A model generated the notes under the pieces. That model was not told the origin of the DNA. It made no database searches and saw only the letters and a list, made by a program, of their open reading frames with translations. Source: Chloracidobacterium thermophilum B (GTDB taxonomy: Bacteria > Acidobacteriota > Blastocatellia > Chloracidobacteriales > Chloracidobacteriaceae). From it: 64,000 nt of DNA. The stretch is from assembly GCF_000226295.1 (NCBI RefSeq), contig NC_016025.1:310001-374000 (forward strand), read 5' to 3'. The number at the start of each line of letters is the position of its first letter. Position 1 is the first letter of the stretch. Below, piece after piece: positions 9,801-17,561 of the stretch. A program made the position numbers and the translations under genes.

Positions 9801-10298
9801 CGAGGTGCCGGCGCTGAGCGTCAGAAGCTGCTGGAAGTTGCGGGTTGGAAGCGGCAACTGGCGCAGGCTGCGCTCCTCGATGACGCGCCCCTGGCTCGAT
9901 GAGTCCGTCCGCACCAGCGGCCCTTCGGCCGTGACGACCACGACTTCGCCGCTGACATCGCCGACCTGCAAGGTGAGATCAACTGTGGTGTTTTCGGTAA
10001 TCCGCACCGGAACATCGTCCAGAACGGTTTTGCGAAAGTTGGGTGCCGTGACCTCGACCCGGTAGGTGCCCGGTGGAAGCAGCGGCACGGTATAAGTGCC
10101 GGCGTCGCCCGTCGTCACCGTACGGGTTGTGCCCGTGCCTTTCTGAATGACGGTGACGGTCGCACCGGAAACAACGGCGCCCGATGGATCGGTCACGGTG
10201 CCGCTCAACTGTCCGGTCGAGACCTGCCCAAAGACGGGCGCCCCGGCCAGGCAGCCAATGAAAAGCGCCAGACAAAGGCGCAAAAGTCGGTTGCACAT
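6876..10298 (-). CDS. Oar-like TonB-dependent outer-membrane receptor with carboxypeptidase-regulatory N-domain
   Basis: The 1,140-residue protein starts with a signal peptide (LCLALFIGCLAGAPVFGQ). A carboxypeptidase-regulatory-like beta-sandwich follows (GTVTDPSGAVVSGATVTV to about residue 110), then a plug (about 120-250, LPLPTRNFQQLLTLSAGT and IDANSIGTG) and a long beta-barrel ending in FAFKYSF with a terminal Phe, as expected for a BAM substrate. Proteins of this architecture are highly expanded in acidobacteria and probably import oligosaccharides or peptides; the substrate is unknown. It lies 55 bp downstream of the acyl-CoA ligase operon and could be read from it or from its own promoter. 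Confidence 0.88.
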   Translation of the reverse strand: MCNRLLRLCLALFIGCLAGAPVFGQVSTGQLSGTVTDPSGAVVSGATVTVIQKGTGTTRTVTTGDAGTYTVPLLPPGTYRVEVTAPNFRKTVLDDVPVRITENTTVDLTLQVGDVSGEVVVVTAEGPLVRTDSSSQGRVIEERSLRQLPLPTRNFQQLLTLSAGTSANITNTSEVGRGDTAINVNGQRTTSNSVLINGIDANSIGTGSTPNLAVPATDSLQEFIVLTSQYDASAGRNAGGIVTAVTKSGTNEFHGNAYFFLRDTSLNANNFFLKRQGIDRPTNERYQYGGTLGGPIIKDRLWFFGSYQGTRETNGTSLTNSLSVVGTPPDLTDDRSDAALAALSRARAPGLAAFGQLGFVNPVARRLLQARYPDGSFLIPSGNGQIARILPTLSKFREEQFNANVDAQLGNANRLAVKFFFANNRTDQGLFNQFGLANALQTPGYPVRTEANNRFLAVTDTHVFASGFINEARFGFNIIPAKATPTEPFTANQFGINSPNRSRFPGMPAIGLTNFFTAGPSGFSASDNQADTLTAGDTVTYTTGNHALKFGGEYRYNRVRVEFDIFARGSITFTGALTNLAALAPLFTPGRRDAFTEFLVADAFPGFNPVFSIIGPGSAKRQVRAHDFALFFQDDWKIHPRLTLNLGIRYDYFGPFFDTEGRFVTFDPDRFRANAPGNGFLQAGNASPGIPNVPKVERGLVPPDRNNVAPRIGFAFRPLDSNRFVIRGGYGIYYDRPNSRVVNNQGLTYPYYTLALAQFSRPFANPFVPIPQQYPVGFPFIVPNDLFNPSLPVGPTNQPNIVIPVQGIYLNRNLRTPYVQQYSLGVQWEFIKDTQLEIAYVGSVGRKLTRFRNLNQTTSPNAVGTFTLSPLFSTIPTIGFGVHAQETTANSSYNSLQISVTRRLAKGLQGLFAYTWSHTIDNYSGQITSAGTSDVSADVGDQATFAGTRGTADFDRRHRVVASFVYDLPKFYQGDGALKYLVNDWQIAVVSIVQSGLPFNVISGRGLFDASRADFVPGFRGSAARSGDVRRRLDNYFNTGAFVVATGVGNFGNTGRNILRGPAQANSDISIVKFFPIGERQRVEFRTEFFNAFNQTNFANPVSTGAPLVPGGPPLNPNFGRILSTSTGPRLIQFAFKYSF

Positions 10299-10352
10299 GG
10301 GGGTGAACTCCTTACTCCTGAGTGAACTGGTAGGGATTTTTTCCAGGATGAT

Positions 10353-11900
10353 TTATCCGTTGGGTGAACCAAGCAGCCGCTCGCGCAGCTCACGCTTGAG
10401 CAGCTTGCCGGCAGCGCTGATGGGCAGGGCGTCGAAAAACCGTACCGCCTTGGGCACCTTGTAGCCCGCCAGACGGTCGCGCAAAAAGGCGATGAGTTCC
10501 GGCTCGGTGGCGGTCATCTCCGGTTTCAGCACGACGCACGCCACGCCGACCTCGCCCCACTTGGGGTCAGGAACGCCCACAACGGCGCACATGTCCACGG
10601 CCGGGTGGGCATACAGCGCCTGTTCGATTTCAGCCGGATAGACGTTTTCGCCGCCGGAAATGAACATGTCCTTCTTGCGGTCCACAATGAAGAAGTAGCC
10701 TTCGGCGTCCTGCCGCGCCATGTCGCCGGTATGGAACCACCCTTCAGCGTCGCGGCTGGCCGCCGTGGCTTCCGGGTTGCCAAAATAGCCGGATGAGCCG
10801 GACGGCCCCCGCAGTACCAGCTCGCCGGGGGTATCCGGCGGCAGTTTGTGACCTTGTTCGTCCACCACGGCGGCTTCGACAAAGAAGTTGGGCCGTCCGA
10901 TGGAGCCGGCCTTGCGTTCGGCATCTTCCGGCGCCAGGGCAAAGACGCCGGGACCGAACTCGGTCATCCCAAAACCCTGCTTGAAACAAATACCCTTGGC
11001 CGTCCGGTAGGCTTCGATAACGGGCAACGGCAGCGGCGCGCCTCCGCTGGTACAGAAGCGCAGCGAAGACAGGTCAGCCGTGTCCCAGTTGGGCGCGGCC
11101 TGCATCATCTGGTACATCGTCGGAACGCCGGCAAAGACCGTCACCCGCTCGCGGGCGATGAGGTCAAGCGTCTGTGCGGCGTCAAATTGCCGCACCAGAA
11201 TGGTCGTCCCGCCCAGAATGGCCAGCGGGACGGTATAGACAAACAACCCGCCGGTGTGAAACAGCGGAAACACATTCAGGTAGCGGTCGCCATGACGCAG
11301 GTCGTGGATGACCGTGTTGAGGGTGTTCCAGGCGATCTGCCGGTGCGAAATGGCTGCGGCCTTGGGAGTTCCGGTTGTCCCACCGGTAAAGATGAGCGCC
11401 GCGATGTCTTCCGGCTGTACCGGGGTTGGGACGAAATCCGGCGCTGGCGTTGCCAGCCAGTCGGCAAAGGCCAGACTGTCAGCCACCGGTTGGGGATCGA
11501 GATGAACGAGTTGTACCCCGTCCAGTTCCCCGGTTTCCTGCATGGCGCTGACCGTCGGGACGAAATCCGCGCCAAAGGCCAGTGCGCGCGGGCGAATCTG
11601 CCCCAGGATGGTCAGTTGTTCCCGCCAGTGAAGCCGCCAGTTGAACGGCACGTGCAGCGCGCCGAGCTTGGCGCAGGCAAAGAACAAGTCGAGATGCTCA
11701 ATGCCATCGCGGGCAAGAATGGCCACCCGGTCGCCGGCGGTGACGCCCAGCCGGCGCAGAGCAGCAGCGACGCGCGTGGCCCGCTCATTGGCTTCGGCAA
11801 AGGTCAGGCGAAGCGGCTCCGGCTTTGAAGCATCCACGAAGGCCAACGCTTCAGGCGAATACACAGCGCGTCGCCCAAGGTAATCACCCAGCCCAATCAT
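10353..11900 (-). CDS. AMP-forming acyl-CoA ligase, last gene of the phaR operon
   Basis: The 515-residue ANL-superfamily enzyme activates a carboxylic acid with ATP and CoA. The P-loop is FTGGTTGTPKAA, followed by GFGMTEFGPG, HTGDMARQD, the hinge DRKKDMFISGGENVYP and the C-terminal catalytic Lys in SAAGKLLKRELR. It is most like medium/long-chain fatty acyl-CoA ligases; the chain length is not readable. I chose the ATG at 11900 because it forms an ATGA overlap with the KAS III-like stop and has GGAGG 11 bp upstream. A GTG at 11912 is the alternative. It is a paralogue of the ligase at 13771-15315. Confidence 0.85.
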   Translation of the reverse strand: MIGLGDYLGRRAVYSPEALAFVDASKPEPLRLTFAEANERATRVAAALRRLGVTAGDRVAILARDGIEHLDLFFACAKLGALHVPFNWRLHWREQLTILGQIRPRALAFGADFVPTVSAMQETGELDGVQLVHLDPQPVADSLAFADWLATPAPDFVPTPVQPEDIAALIFTGGTTGTPKAAAISHRQIAWNTLNTVIHDLRHGDRYLNVFPLFHTGGLFVYTVPLAILGGTTILVRQFDAAQTLDLIARERVTVFAGVPTMYQMMQAAPNWDTADLSSLRFCTSGGAPLPLPVIEAYRTAKGICFKQGFGMTEFGPGVFALAPEDAERKAGSIGRPNFFVEAAVVDEQGHKLPPDTPGELVLRGPSGSSGYFGNPEATAASRDAEGWFHTGDMARQDAEGYFFIVDRKKDMFISGGENVYPAEIEQALYAHPAVDMCAVVGVPDPKWGEVGVACVVLKPEMTATEPELIAFLRDRLAGYKVPKAVRFFDALPISAAGKLLKRELRERLLGSPNG

Positions 11901-12898
11901 CCTTGCTGCCACCTCCAGACAGAAGCTGCCAGCGCAATGCCGCCGCCGCTGGCGCAGAAGACGACGAGTTGCCCCGGACGCAAACCGCGCCGCGTCACAA
12001 CCAGGTCATCGAGCGCCATGGGCAGACAGGCCGAGCCGGTGTAGCCCCACTTGTCCATGACCCAGTGGGTCTTTGCGAGCGGTTGTCCGAGTTGCTGCAT
12101 CACCATTTCGATGGTGCGCAGGTTGATTTGCGTAAACAGGAACCAATCCACGTCATCGAGGGCGTGGCCGGCTTTGGCAAGCGCTGCACGGATAAGTCCG
12201 GGCCAGTATTCCGTATTGAAGGTGCGTGGAAACTTGCGGACAAACTGCACTCTGGGCGGCCCGTACGTGGCGAGTGTCTCCGGCGTACATGGGCGGAAAG
12301 CGCCGCCGGTGTAAATACCCATGGCGTCGTGGAACGCGCCAAGGGCCTGAAGCTTGCCGGCGAGAAAGCCCGGACGTTCGGCGGCACCAAGGATGACGGC
12401 CCCGGCGCCGTCGGCAAACAACGTGGCGGTGTACTTATCGTTTGGGTCGAGAAAGCGGCTCATGGCATAGCCGCCGGCAACGAGAATGTAGCGGTAGTCA
12501 GTGTCACCCAGAAGCGTCAGTGCTCCCTGATTGAGCGCCGTGACCCAACCGGCGCAGGCGGCGTTGAGGTCAAACGTGCCGGCGCGCGATGCCCCCAGCT
12601 TCGCCTGAACGGCAGAAGCCGTTGCCGGCGAAAGGTAATCCGGCGTGTCGGTGGCAACGATGATGAGGTCCAGGTCGGTTGGATTCAGTTGCGCCCGTTC
12701 GAGCGCCTGGCGGGCTGCGGCCGTCACCATGTCGGAGGTGGTCTCACCTTCGCTCAGGTAGCGCCGTTCGTGAATGCCGACATTGGCCACCAGCCAGTCT
12801 CCGACCGGTTCGCCAAAGCGCTCGTCAAAGACCGCGTTGGGCACGACCTGGGCAGGGACGTAACAGCCGGTGGCAAGAATCTGTACGTGGCGCGACAT
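11897..12898 (-). CDS. KAS III (FabH)-like thiolase-fold protein lacking catalytic His and Asn
   Basis: The 333-residue protein follows FabH throughout: an active-site Cys in NAACAGWVTALNQG (C115), FADGAGAVILG, and a C-terminal PGQLVVFCASGGG. FabH normally uses Cys-His-Asn. Hand alignment of the C-terminal half puts Thr256 (FTQINLRTIE) where PHQANLRII has His, and Tyr286 (WGYTGSACLP) where HGNTSAASVP has Asn. The reaction is therefore probably not ordinary decarboxylative condensation; acyl transfer, non-decarboxylative condensation or substrate holding are options. The ATG at 12898 has AAGGAG upstream. The gene overlaps the downstream ligase by ATGA. Confidence 0.8.
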   Translation of the reverse strand: MSRHVQILATGCYVPAQVVPNAVFDERFGEPVGDWLVANVGIHERRYLSEGETTSDMVTAAARQALERAQLNPTDLDLIIVATDTPDYLSPATASAVQAKLGASRAGTFDLNAACAGWVTALNQGALTLLGDTDYRYILVAGGYAMSRFLDPNDKYTATLFADGAGAVILGAAERPGFLAGKLQALGAFHDAMGIYTGGAFRPCTPETLATYGPPRVQFVRKFPRTFNTEYWPGLIRAALAKAGHALDDVDWFLFTQINLRTIEMVMQQLGQPLAKTHWVMDKWGYTGSACLPMALDDLVVTRRGLRPGQLVVFCASGGGIALAASVWRWQQG

Positions 12899-12923
12899 GG
12901 GCGCACTCCTTCTGTGGCTGCCG

Positions 12924-13745
12924 TCAGGCGGGCACGCCTTCCAGGGGGCGGGCAAAAAAACTGGCCAGCGCAGCAGCGGTTTCCTGGGGTTTCTCGATAG
13001 GGAACAGATGTCCGGCGTCGGGGATGATGGCGGTTTCCGCGTGGGGCAGTTTGGCCTTGAGAAGCTCGACATTGCCGGGCGGCACCACCTGGTCGAGTTC
13101 CCCGGCCAGCAACAGGGTCGGGCAGGTAATGGCGCTGATGCGTTCCGCTGCGTCATGCGTCGCGCCAGCCACAAGCTGGCTCTGGAAAGCTTCGGGCGGC
13201 ACGGGCGTCGTCAGCCGGTAGGCAATCAGGGCTTCGAGCATTGGCGGTTTGGCGGCGAGAAAGGCGGGTGCCACAGCGGTTTCCAGCCCCCGGCGGATGA
13301 GTTCCATCGGGTCGAGGTTCCGGTCGAGCATGAGAACGGCCATAGCCGCCGGCGTCGGCGGGATGGACTGCGGGCCGCCAAAACTCGTGCCGGCCAGAAC
13401 GAGCTTCTGCACCCGCTCCGGCGCGGCCAGCGTCAATTCCTGCGCAATGAAGCCCCCCAGGGAATGGCCGACGACGATGACGCGGTCGAGCGCCAGGGCA
13501 TCCAGGACGCCCAGCATGTCGGCAGCCATCTGGGCGGTGGTGTAGGGCCCGGCCGGTTTGTCGCTGCGCCCGGCGCCCCGGTTGGCTGGCATGATGAGCC
13601 GGTAATGGTCACGCAGGTAGGGTGCCACCGACTGCGCCCAGAACCATTCGTCATAGCCAAGGCCGGCAATGCACAGGACGGGCGGATACGGGCCGCCGGT
13701 GTCTTCGACATAGAGGTTGATCCCGTTGGTGGCCAGGTGGGGCAT
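12924..13745 (-). CDS. Alpha/beta-fold hydrolase
   Basis: The 273-residue soluble protein has a complete catalytic triad: nucleophile Ser in VVGHSLGGFIAQE (about residue 95), Asp in LLAGELDQVVP (about 221) and His in IPDAGHLFPIE (about 248). The oxyanion loop is CIAGLGYDEWFW. It resembles 3-oxoadipate enol-lactonase/esterase-type hydrolases. It lies 25 bp upstream of the KAS III-like gene and 25 bp downstream of the first ligase, which suggests an acyl-thioester or ester substrate of the same pathway. The substrate is not identifiable. Confidence 0.82.
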   Translation of the reverse strand: MPHLATNGINLYVEDTGGPYPPVLCIAGLGYDEWFWAQSVAPYLRDHYRLIMPANRGAGRSDKPAGPYTTAQMAADMLGVLDALALDRVIVVGHSLGGFIAQELTLAAPERVQKLVLAGTSFGGPQSIPPTPAAMAVLMLDRNLDPMELIRRGLETAVAPAFLAAKPPMLEALIAYRLTTPVPPEAFQSQLVAGATHDAAERISAITCPTLLLAGELDQVVPPGNVELLKAKLPHAETAIIPDAGHLFPIEKPQETAAALASFFARPLEGVPA

Positions 13746-13770
13746 TGGCTGGTTCCTTTCCTGTGGTGTG

Positions 13771-15315
13771 TCAATGTGGTGCGTCCGGTCGGCTGAGTCG
13801 TGCCCGCAGCGTCACTTTGTCCACTTTGTGAGCGCCGGTTTTCGGCAGGGCTGGCAGGCGGATGAAGCGTTTGGGGACTTTGTAACCGGCCAGCCGGGCG
13901 CGGCAGAAGGCGGTCAGTTCGGCATCGGAGCGTTCTTCGGTCAGAACGACAAAGGCCACGCCGACTTCACCCCAGGTCGGATCAGGGACGCCCAGCACGG
14001 CGGCCTCGGCGACGGCCGGACATTCGTGCAGCACGCTTTCGACCTCGGCCGGATAGACGTTTTCGCCGCCGGAAATGAACATGTCCTTGAGCCGGCCGAC
14101 GATGCGGAAGCAGCCGTCGCCATCACAGGTTGCCAAATCGCCTGTATGGAGCCAGCCTTCGGCGTCCAGTGCGGCGGCTGTAGCCATGGGATTGTTCCAG
14201 TAGCCTGAAAAAAGGTGCGGCCCGCGCAGGCACAACTCCCCCACTTCGTCGGCGGTGCAGGCGGTGCCGTCCGACCGCACAATACAGGCTTCGACGGACC
14301 AGAGCGGATACCCGACGGCGCCGGGTTTGCGGTGGACTTCGGCAGCCGGCAGCCAGAAGTTGTTGGGGCCGGCTTCGGTCAGGCCATAGCCGGTTCTGAA
14401 GGCGACGCCTTTGGCCCAGAACGCTTCAAACACGGGCATCGGGCAGGGGGCTCCGCCGCTGATGACAAAGCGGAGCCGGCTGAAGTCCGCCGTAGCCCAG
14501 CGGGGATGGCGCTGAAGCTCGATGAACATCGTGGGCACGCCAAAGAGGATCGTCACGCCGTGACGCTCGATGGCGTCAAAGGTTTGTTCCGGTGCAAACC
14601 CGCTGGCGACAATGCTCGTGCCGCCAATGGCGACGAGCGGTGCGGTGAGGACGTTCAGCCCGCCTGTGTGAAACAGCGGGGCGTCAAGCAGCGTCACGTC
14701 GTCGGGCCGTATGCCCCAGGACAGCACCGTATTGACGGCATTGGCAAAGATGGCGCGGTGGGAGAGGACGGCTCCTTTGGGTGTACCGGTGGAGCCACCG
14801 GTGTAGCAGACCACCCACGGGGCTTCGGGTGTGATGGGCGGCGGGGGCATTCGGGTCGTGGGACAGGCAGCACGTTCGCCAAAGGCAATGGACGTGGAAT
14901 CGCGGTCATCGAGACTGACGCGCTGAAGCCGGTGCGCCTGGGCCAGTTCGGTGGCGGTTTCACCATGGGCGGCGTCGGCGAGGATGGCAACCGGGGCGGC
15001 GTCGGCCACAAGTGTGGCCAGTTCGCGCCGGCTCAGCCGCCAGTTGAGGTTTTGCAGGATGCCGCCGAGTTGTCCCAGGGCGAACCAGACATCGAGGTAG
15101 GCGATGCTGTTGCGCGCCAGGACGGCAACGCGGTCGCCGGGGCGGACGCCCAGCCGGTTGTGCAGAAAGTGTGCCGTTTGATTGACGCGCTCGAACCACT
15201 GGCGATACGTCACCGACGCATAGTCCTGCGCGGCATCCCGCAGCGCGATGCGGTCGGGGGAAAGCCGCGCACGAATGGCCAGCCAGTCAAATGTCGGAGC
15301 CGGGAGAACAGTCAT
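13771..15315 (-). CDS. AMP-forming acyl-CoA ligase, second gene of the phaR operon
   Basis: The 514-residue ANL enzyme has the P-loop YTGGSTGTPKGAVLSH, the Tyr/Thr-Glu motif GYGLTEAGPNNF, WLHTGDLATCD, the hinge GRLKDMFISGGENVYP and the C-terminal Lys in TGAHKVDKVTLR. It activates an unidentified acid as acyl-AMP and then acyl-CoA. The start at 15315 is fixed by an ATGA overlap with the phaR stop, so the two are translationally coupled. It shares hinge and gate motifs with the ligase at 10353-11900, and the pair may have arisen by duplication within the operon. Confidence 0.85.
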   Translation of the reverse strand: MTVLPAPTFDWLAIRARLSPDRIALRDAAQDYASVTYRQWFERVNQTAHFLHNRLGVRPGDRVAVLARNSIAYLDVWFALGQLGGILQNLNWRLSRRELATLVADAAPVAILADAAHGETATELAQAHRLQRVSLDDRDSTSIAFGERAACPTTRMPPPPITPEAPWVVCYTGGSTGTPKGAVLSHRAIFANAVNTVLSWGIRPDDVTLLDAPLFHTGGLNVLTAPLVAIGGTSIVASGFAPEQTFDAIERHGVTILFGVPTMFIELQRHPRWATADFSRLRFVISGGAPCPMPVFEAFWAKGVAFRTGYGLTEAGPNNFWLPAAEVHRKPGAVGYPLWSVEACIVRSDGTACTADEVGELCLRGPHLFSGYWNNPMATAAALDAEGWLHTGDLATCDGDGCFRIVGRLKDMFISGGENVYPAEVESVLHECPAVAEAAVLGVPDPTWGEVGVAFVVLTEERSDAELTAFCRARLAGYKVPKRFIRLPALPKTGAHKVDKVTLRARLSRPDAPH

Positions 15316-15845
15316 GACGGGGAACGACGGCTTTTGCGCTCCGTCTGGCGCCTGGGTTGGTCTTTGGATTGGTTTTTGGACTGGCGTTTGGCCGGACGTT
15401 TGGCAGACAGCCGGGCCGGCAGTGGCGCTGGAGCGGGACTGGCCGCGTCCGCGTCCGGGCTGCTGAGGCCGGACATGGCCGCGCCGAGGTTGAGCCATTC
15501 CCGGAACCGTCGGTCAAATTCCTGGCGCGTCTTGATATAGGCTTCGAGACTGGCCGTGAGGTAGTTCTGAAAGAAGTCCTGGAGCATTTCCCCCTGCAGG
15601 CGGATGAGTTGCAGCAGGAAGGACACCGGCAGCAGGTTTTGGCGCAGTTTTTCTTCTTCGAGGATGATGTTGACGAGCACCGGCTTGGTGACATCTTCGC
15701 CGGTGCGCGAGTCCACGACGCGAATATCGTACCCTTGGCGGATGATGTCCACCACGTCCTGGCTGGTCAGATACCCCCCGGAGGCCGTGTCATAGAGCCG
15801 ACGGTTGCCGTAGCGTTTGATGATACGTGTGTCAGGCATAAGCAT
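15312..15845 (-). CDS. phaR: PhaR, polyhydroxyalkanoate synthesis repressor
   Basis: The 177-residue protein begins MLMPDTRIIKRYGNRRLYDT, the hallmark of the PHA-accumulation regulator DNA-binding domain, continuing YLTSQDVVDIIRQGYDIRVVDS and DVTKPVLVNIILEEE. A second helical segment follows (LLQLIRLQGEMLQDFFQNYL), then a Lys/Arg/Gln/Ser-rich low-complexity tail. PhaR binds PHA granules and represses phasin and PHA genes when polymer is absent. It is the first gene of the five-gene operon. phaC is about 33 kb away. The ATGs at 15845 and 15839 are both possible starts; neither has a strong ribosome-binding site. Confidence 0.85.
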   Translation of the reverse strand: MLMPDTRIIKRYGNRRLYDTASGGYLTSQDVVDIIRQGYDIRVVDSRTGEDVTKPVLVNIILEEEKLRQNLLPVSFLLQLIRLQGEMLQDFFQNYLTASLEAYIKTRQEFDRRFREWLNLGAAMSGLSSPDADAASPAPAPLPARLSAKRPAKRQSKNQSKDQPRRQTERKSRRSPS

Positions 15846-16637
15846 GGGCGCGTCATGGGCTGTTTTACGCAATTGCTTGATGCGCGTCAATACCTGTCTT
15901 TGAAATTGCTGCAAAAAGACAGGTTGTTGTTTTGTGCTGATGCGAAAAACGGCCGTCTCCGGCAGTCTGCCAGCCATTGTCGCGGCAGAGGTTGGTGATG
16001 ACCGTGGCAGTGTGTCGGTGGGTAAGCATGGGTTGGCCGGGGCTGGCAGGGCCATTCAGGCAGGGATAGCGAACTTGACCTGGCCGCAGGTGAACGGGGA
16101 CAACGACCTCGCTCACCTCAAGTCCCGCAGTGACTCCTGGAAGGTGCGGCTTGGCAAGGAAGACTTTTTTCCCCTGATGTTCGGGGCGGAACCGGGAAGG
16201 CCATAGCAACGCAGCCGATGCTTTTGTCGCTTGTGTCATTGCATCGTGTGATTGCACATGATGCCATGATGCATTGAGACATGAAGCAGTCCGAAACACT
16301 GGTTGCGCCGGTAGCCAGGGACCAGGCGCAGCAGGATTTTGTAGCAGTGGGTGTGGTGGTGTAGCTTGGGGCTTACGATTTGGCTTTAGTTGCGGAACTC
16401 GAACACAGCCGGGTGGCCAGGGATGTGGGCGGACTGTGCTGCGCCGGGAGGTTTTCATTTGTGAAGAACCCCCCAGAAACTGGAACTTACAAGATTGAGG
16501 AGATAATAAAATTACCTGAGATGACATTTCGAGTATTGGGAACCCAAGATTCGGGCAGGATTGTAGAATAAAAAATACGGGTTAATTTACTAAAAGCAAA
16601 TAACCCAGAATCTCGTCCTAAAAAGTGACCTATTTTT
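15846..16637. other. Intergenic region with GC-to-AT composition shift
   Basis: I see no convincing gene across nearly 800 bp. The first 600 bp has normal GC content; from about 16480 the sequence becomes AT-rich and stays so to about 17560. Near 16545-16620 are two similar stretches, around AAGATTCGGGCAGGATT and AGAATCTCGTCCTAAAA, just upstream of the AT-rich gene. They may be degenerate repeats or an operator. The phaR promoter must lie at the left end. Confidence 0.4.
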
Positions 16638-17318
16638 ATGAAGATTAATATTTTCAAGATAAATCAATTCGTCTATTATAGAGCAGACTATACCAAGAAA
16701 GAGCTTGAGCATGTTTATTCAGGAGCTGAAGCACTCTGCAAGTCACTAAACCCAAAAGATACAAGTGGTAAAGTAAGAACACAGTCGGAGCAACTGGTAA
16801 AGAATTTCGGAGGACTAATTTCTGAAAAGCTTGTTTCTGATTTACTGGAAAAGGAAGCAGTAGAAAAAGGATTATCGTTTATCATAGACAACTCGGTATT
16901 ATCGAAAAAAGATTCAGAGGACTATCAGATTGACCATATCGTCAGGTATAAGGACAAGGTGATCACCATAGAAACGAGGTCTTCCTTTGCGTACCGCACC
17001 AGTTCGCCTGACTCAGTCATTTCACGGGCGTTTTCAATTATTGGACCGTACACTACAAATCAAAAACACAGTGAGGATGTCAAGGATTTTTATGCATTTA
17101 TTTTCTTCTTCTGTGAACCAGATACATTACTAGGCAGGTATAAAAATAATGGGGAAATCTCGGTTTACTTTGCCGGCGGGGCATCTCGTGAAATGATGTT
17201 CGATAGTCGAATTTCTTCTGTTACCAATCTTAATATGGAGGACGCATCTTATAGAGTCATAAAGCCAATTACCAGAGGTCTTGACGCCGAGAAATTTATG
17301 GAGAGTATTTTTTCCTGA
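16638..17318 (+). CDS. AT-rich orphan protein with a possible PD-(D/E)xK nuclease core
   Basis: The 226-residue, Lys/Ile/Ser-rich protein has codon use quite unlike its neighbours, which points to recent transfer. I do not recognise the family. Residues around 95-120 read DYQIDHIV, a short loop, then VITIETRSSFAYR. The D(x)n-E-x-R/K strand pattern resembles the catalytic core of PD-(D/E)xK nucleases, with Arg at the usual Lys. There is no signal peptide or membrane helix. The gene stands alone with no partner methylase. No clear ribosome-binding site precedes the ATG. The nuclease idea is inference. Confidence 0.6.
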   Translation: MKINIFKINQFVYYRADYTKKELEHVYSGAEALCKSLNPKDTSGKVRTQSEQLVKNFGGLISEKLVSDLLEKEAVEKGLSFIIDNSVLSKKDSEDYQIDHIVRYKDKVITIETRSSFAYRTSSPDSVISRAFSIIGPYTTNQKHSEDVKDFYAFIFFFCEPDTLLGRYKNNGEISVYFAGGASREMMFDSRISSVTNLNMEDASYRVIKPITRGLDAEKFMESIFS

Positions 17319-17561
17319 GCCGTACATTTTCCTGGTCGCCTATGACTGAAAGTTTTTTAAATCAAGCAGATGACTGAATCCCGAAATGATGAAGATCAAT
17401 TTCTGTGTTTGACACTCACTTTATGTCGTAAGGTTTTTTGTCCAAAGCTATCCCATACCTCTAGCAGGGCAAAGTACGTTTGCCGATAGTACGTCCAGGT
17501 TAGGTACAGCGAGATTTCAGATTTCTGGATAAATAGCAACCAGGTAGGGGTTACACGGGCA

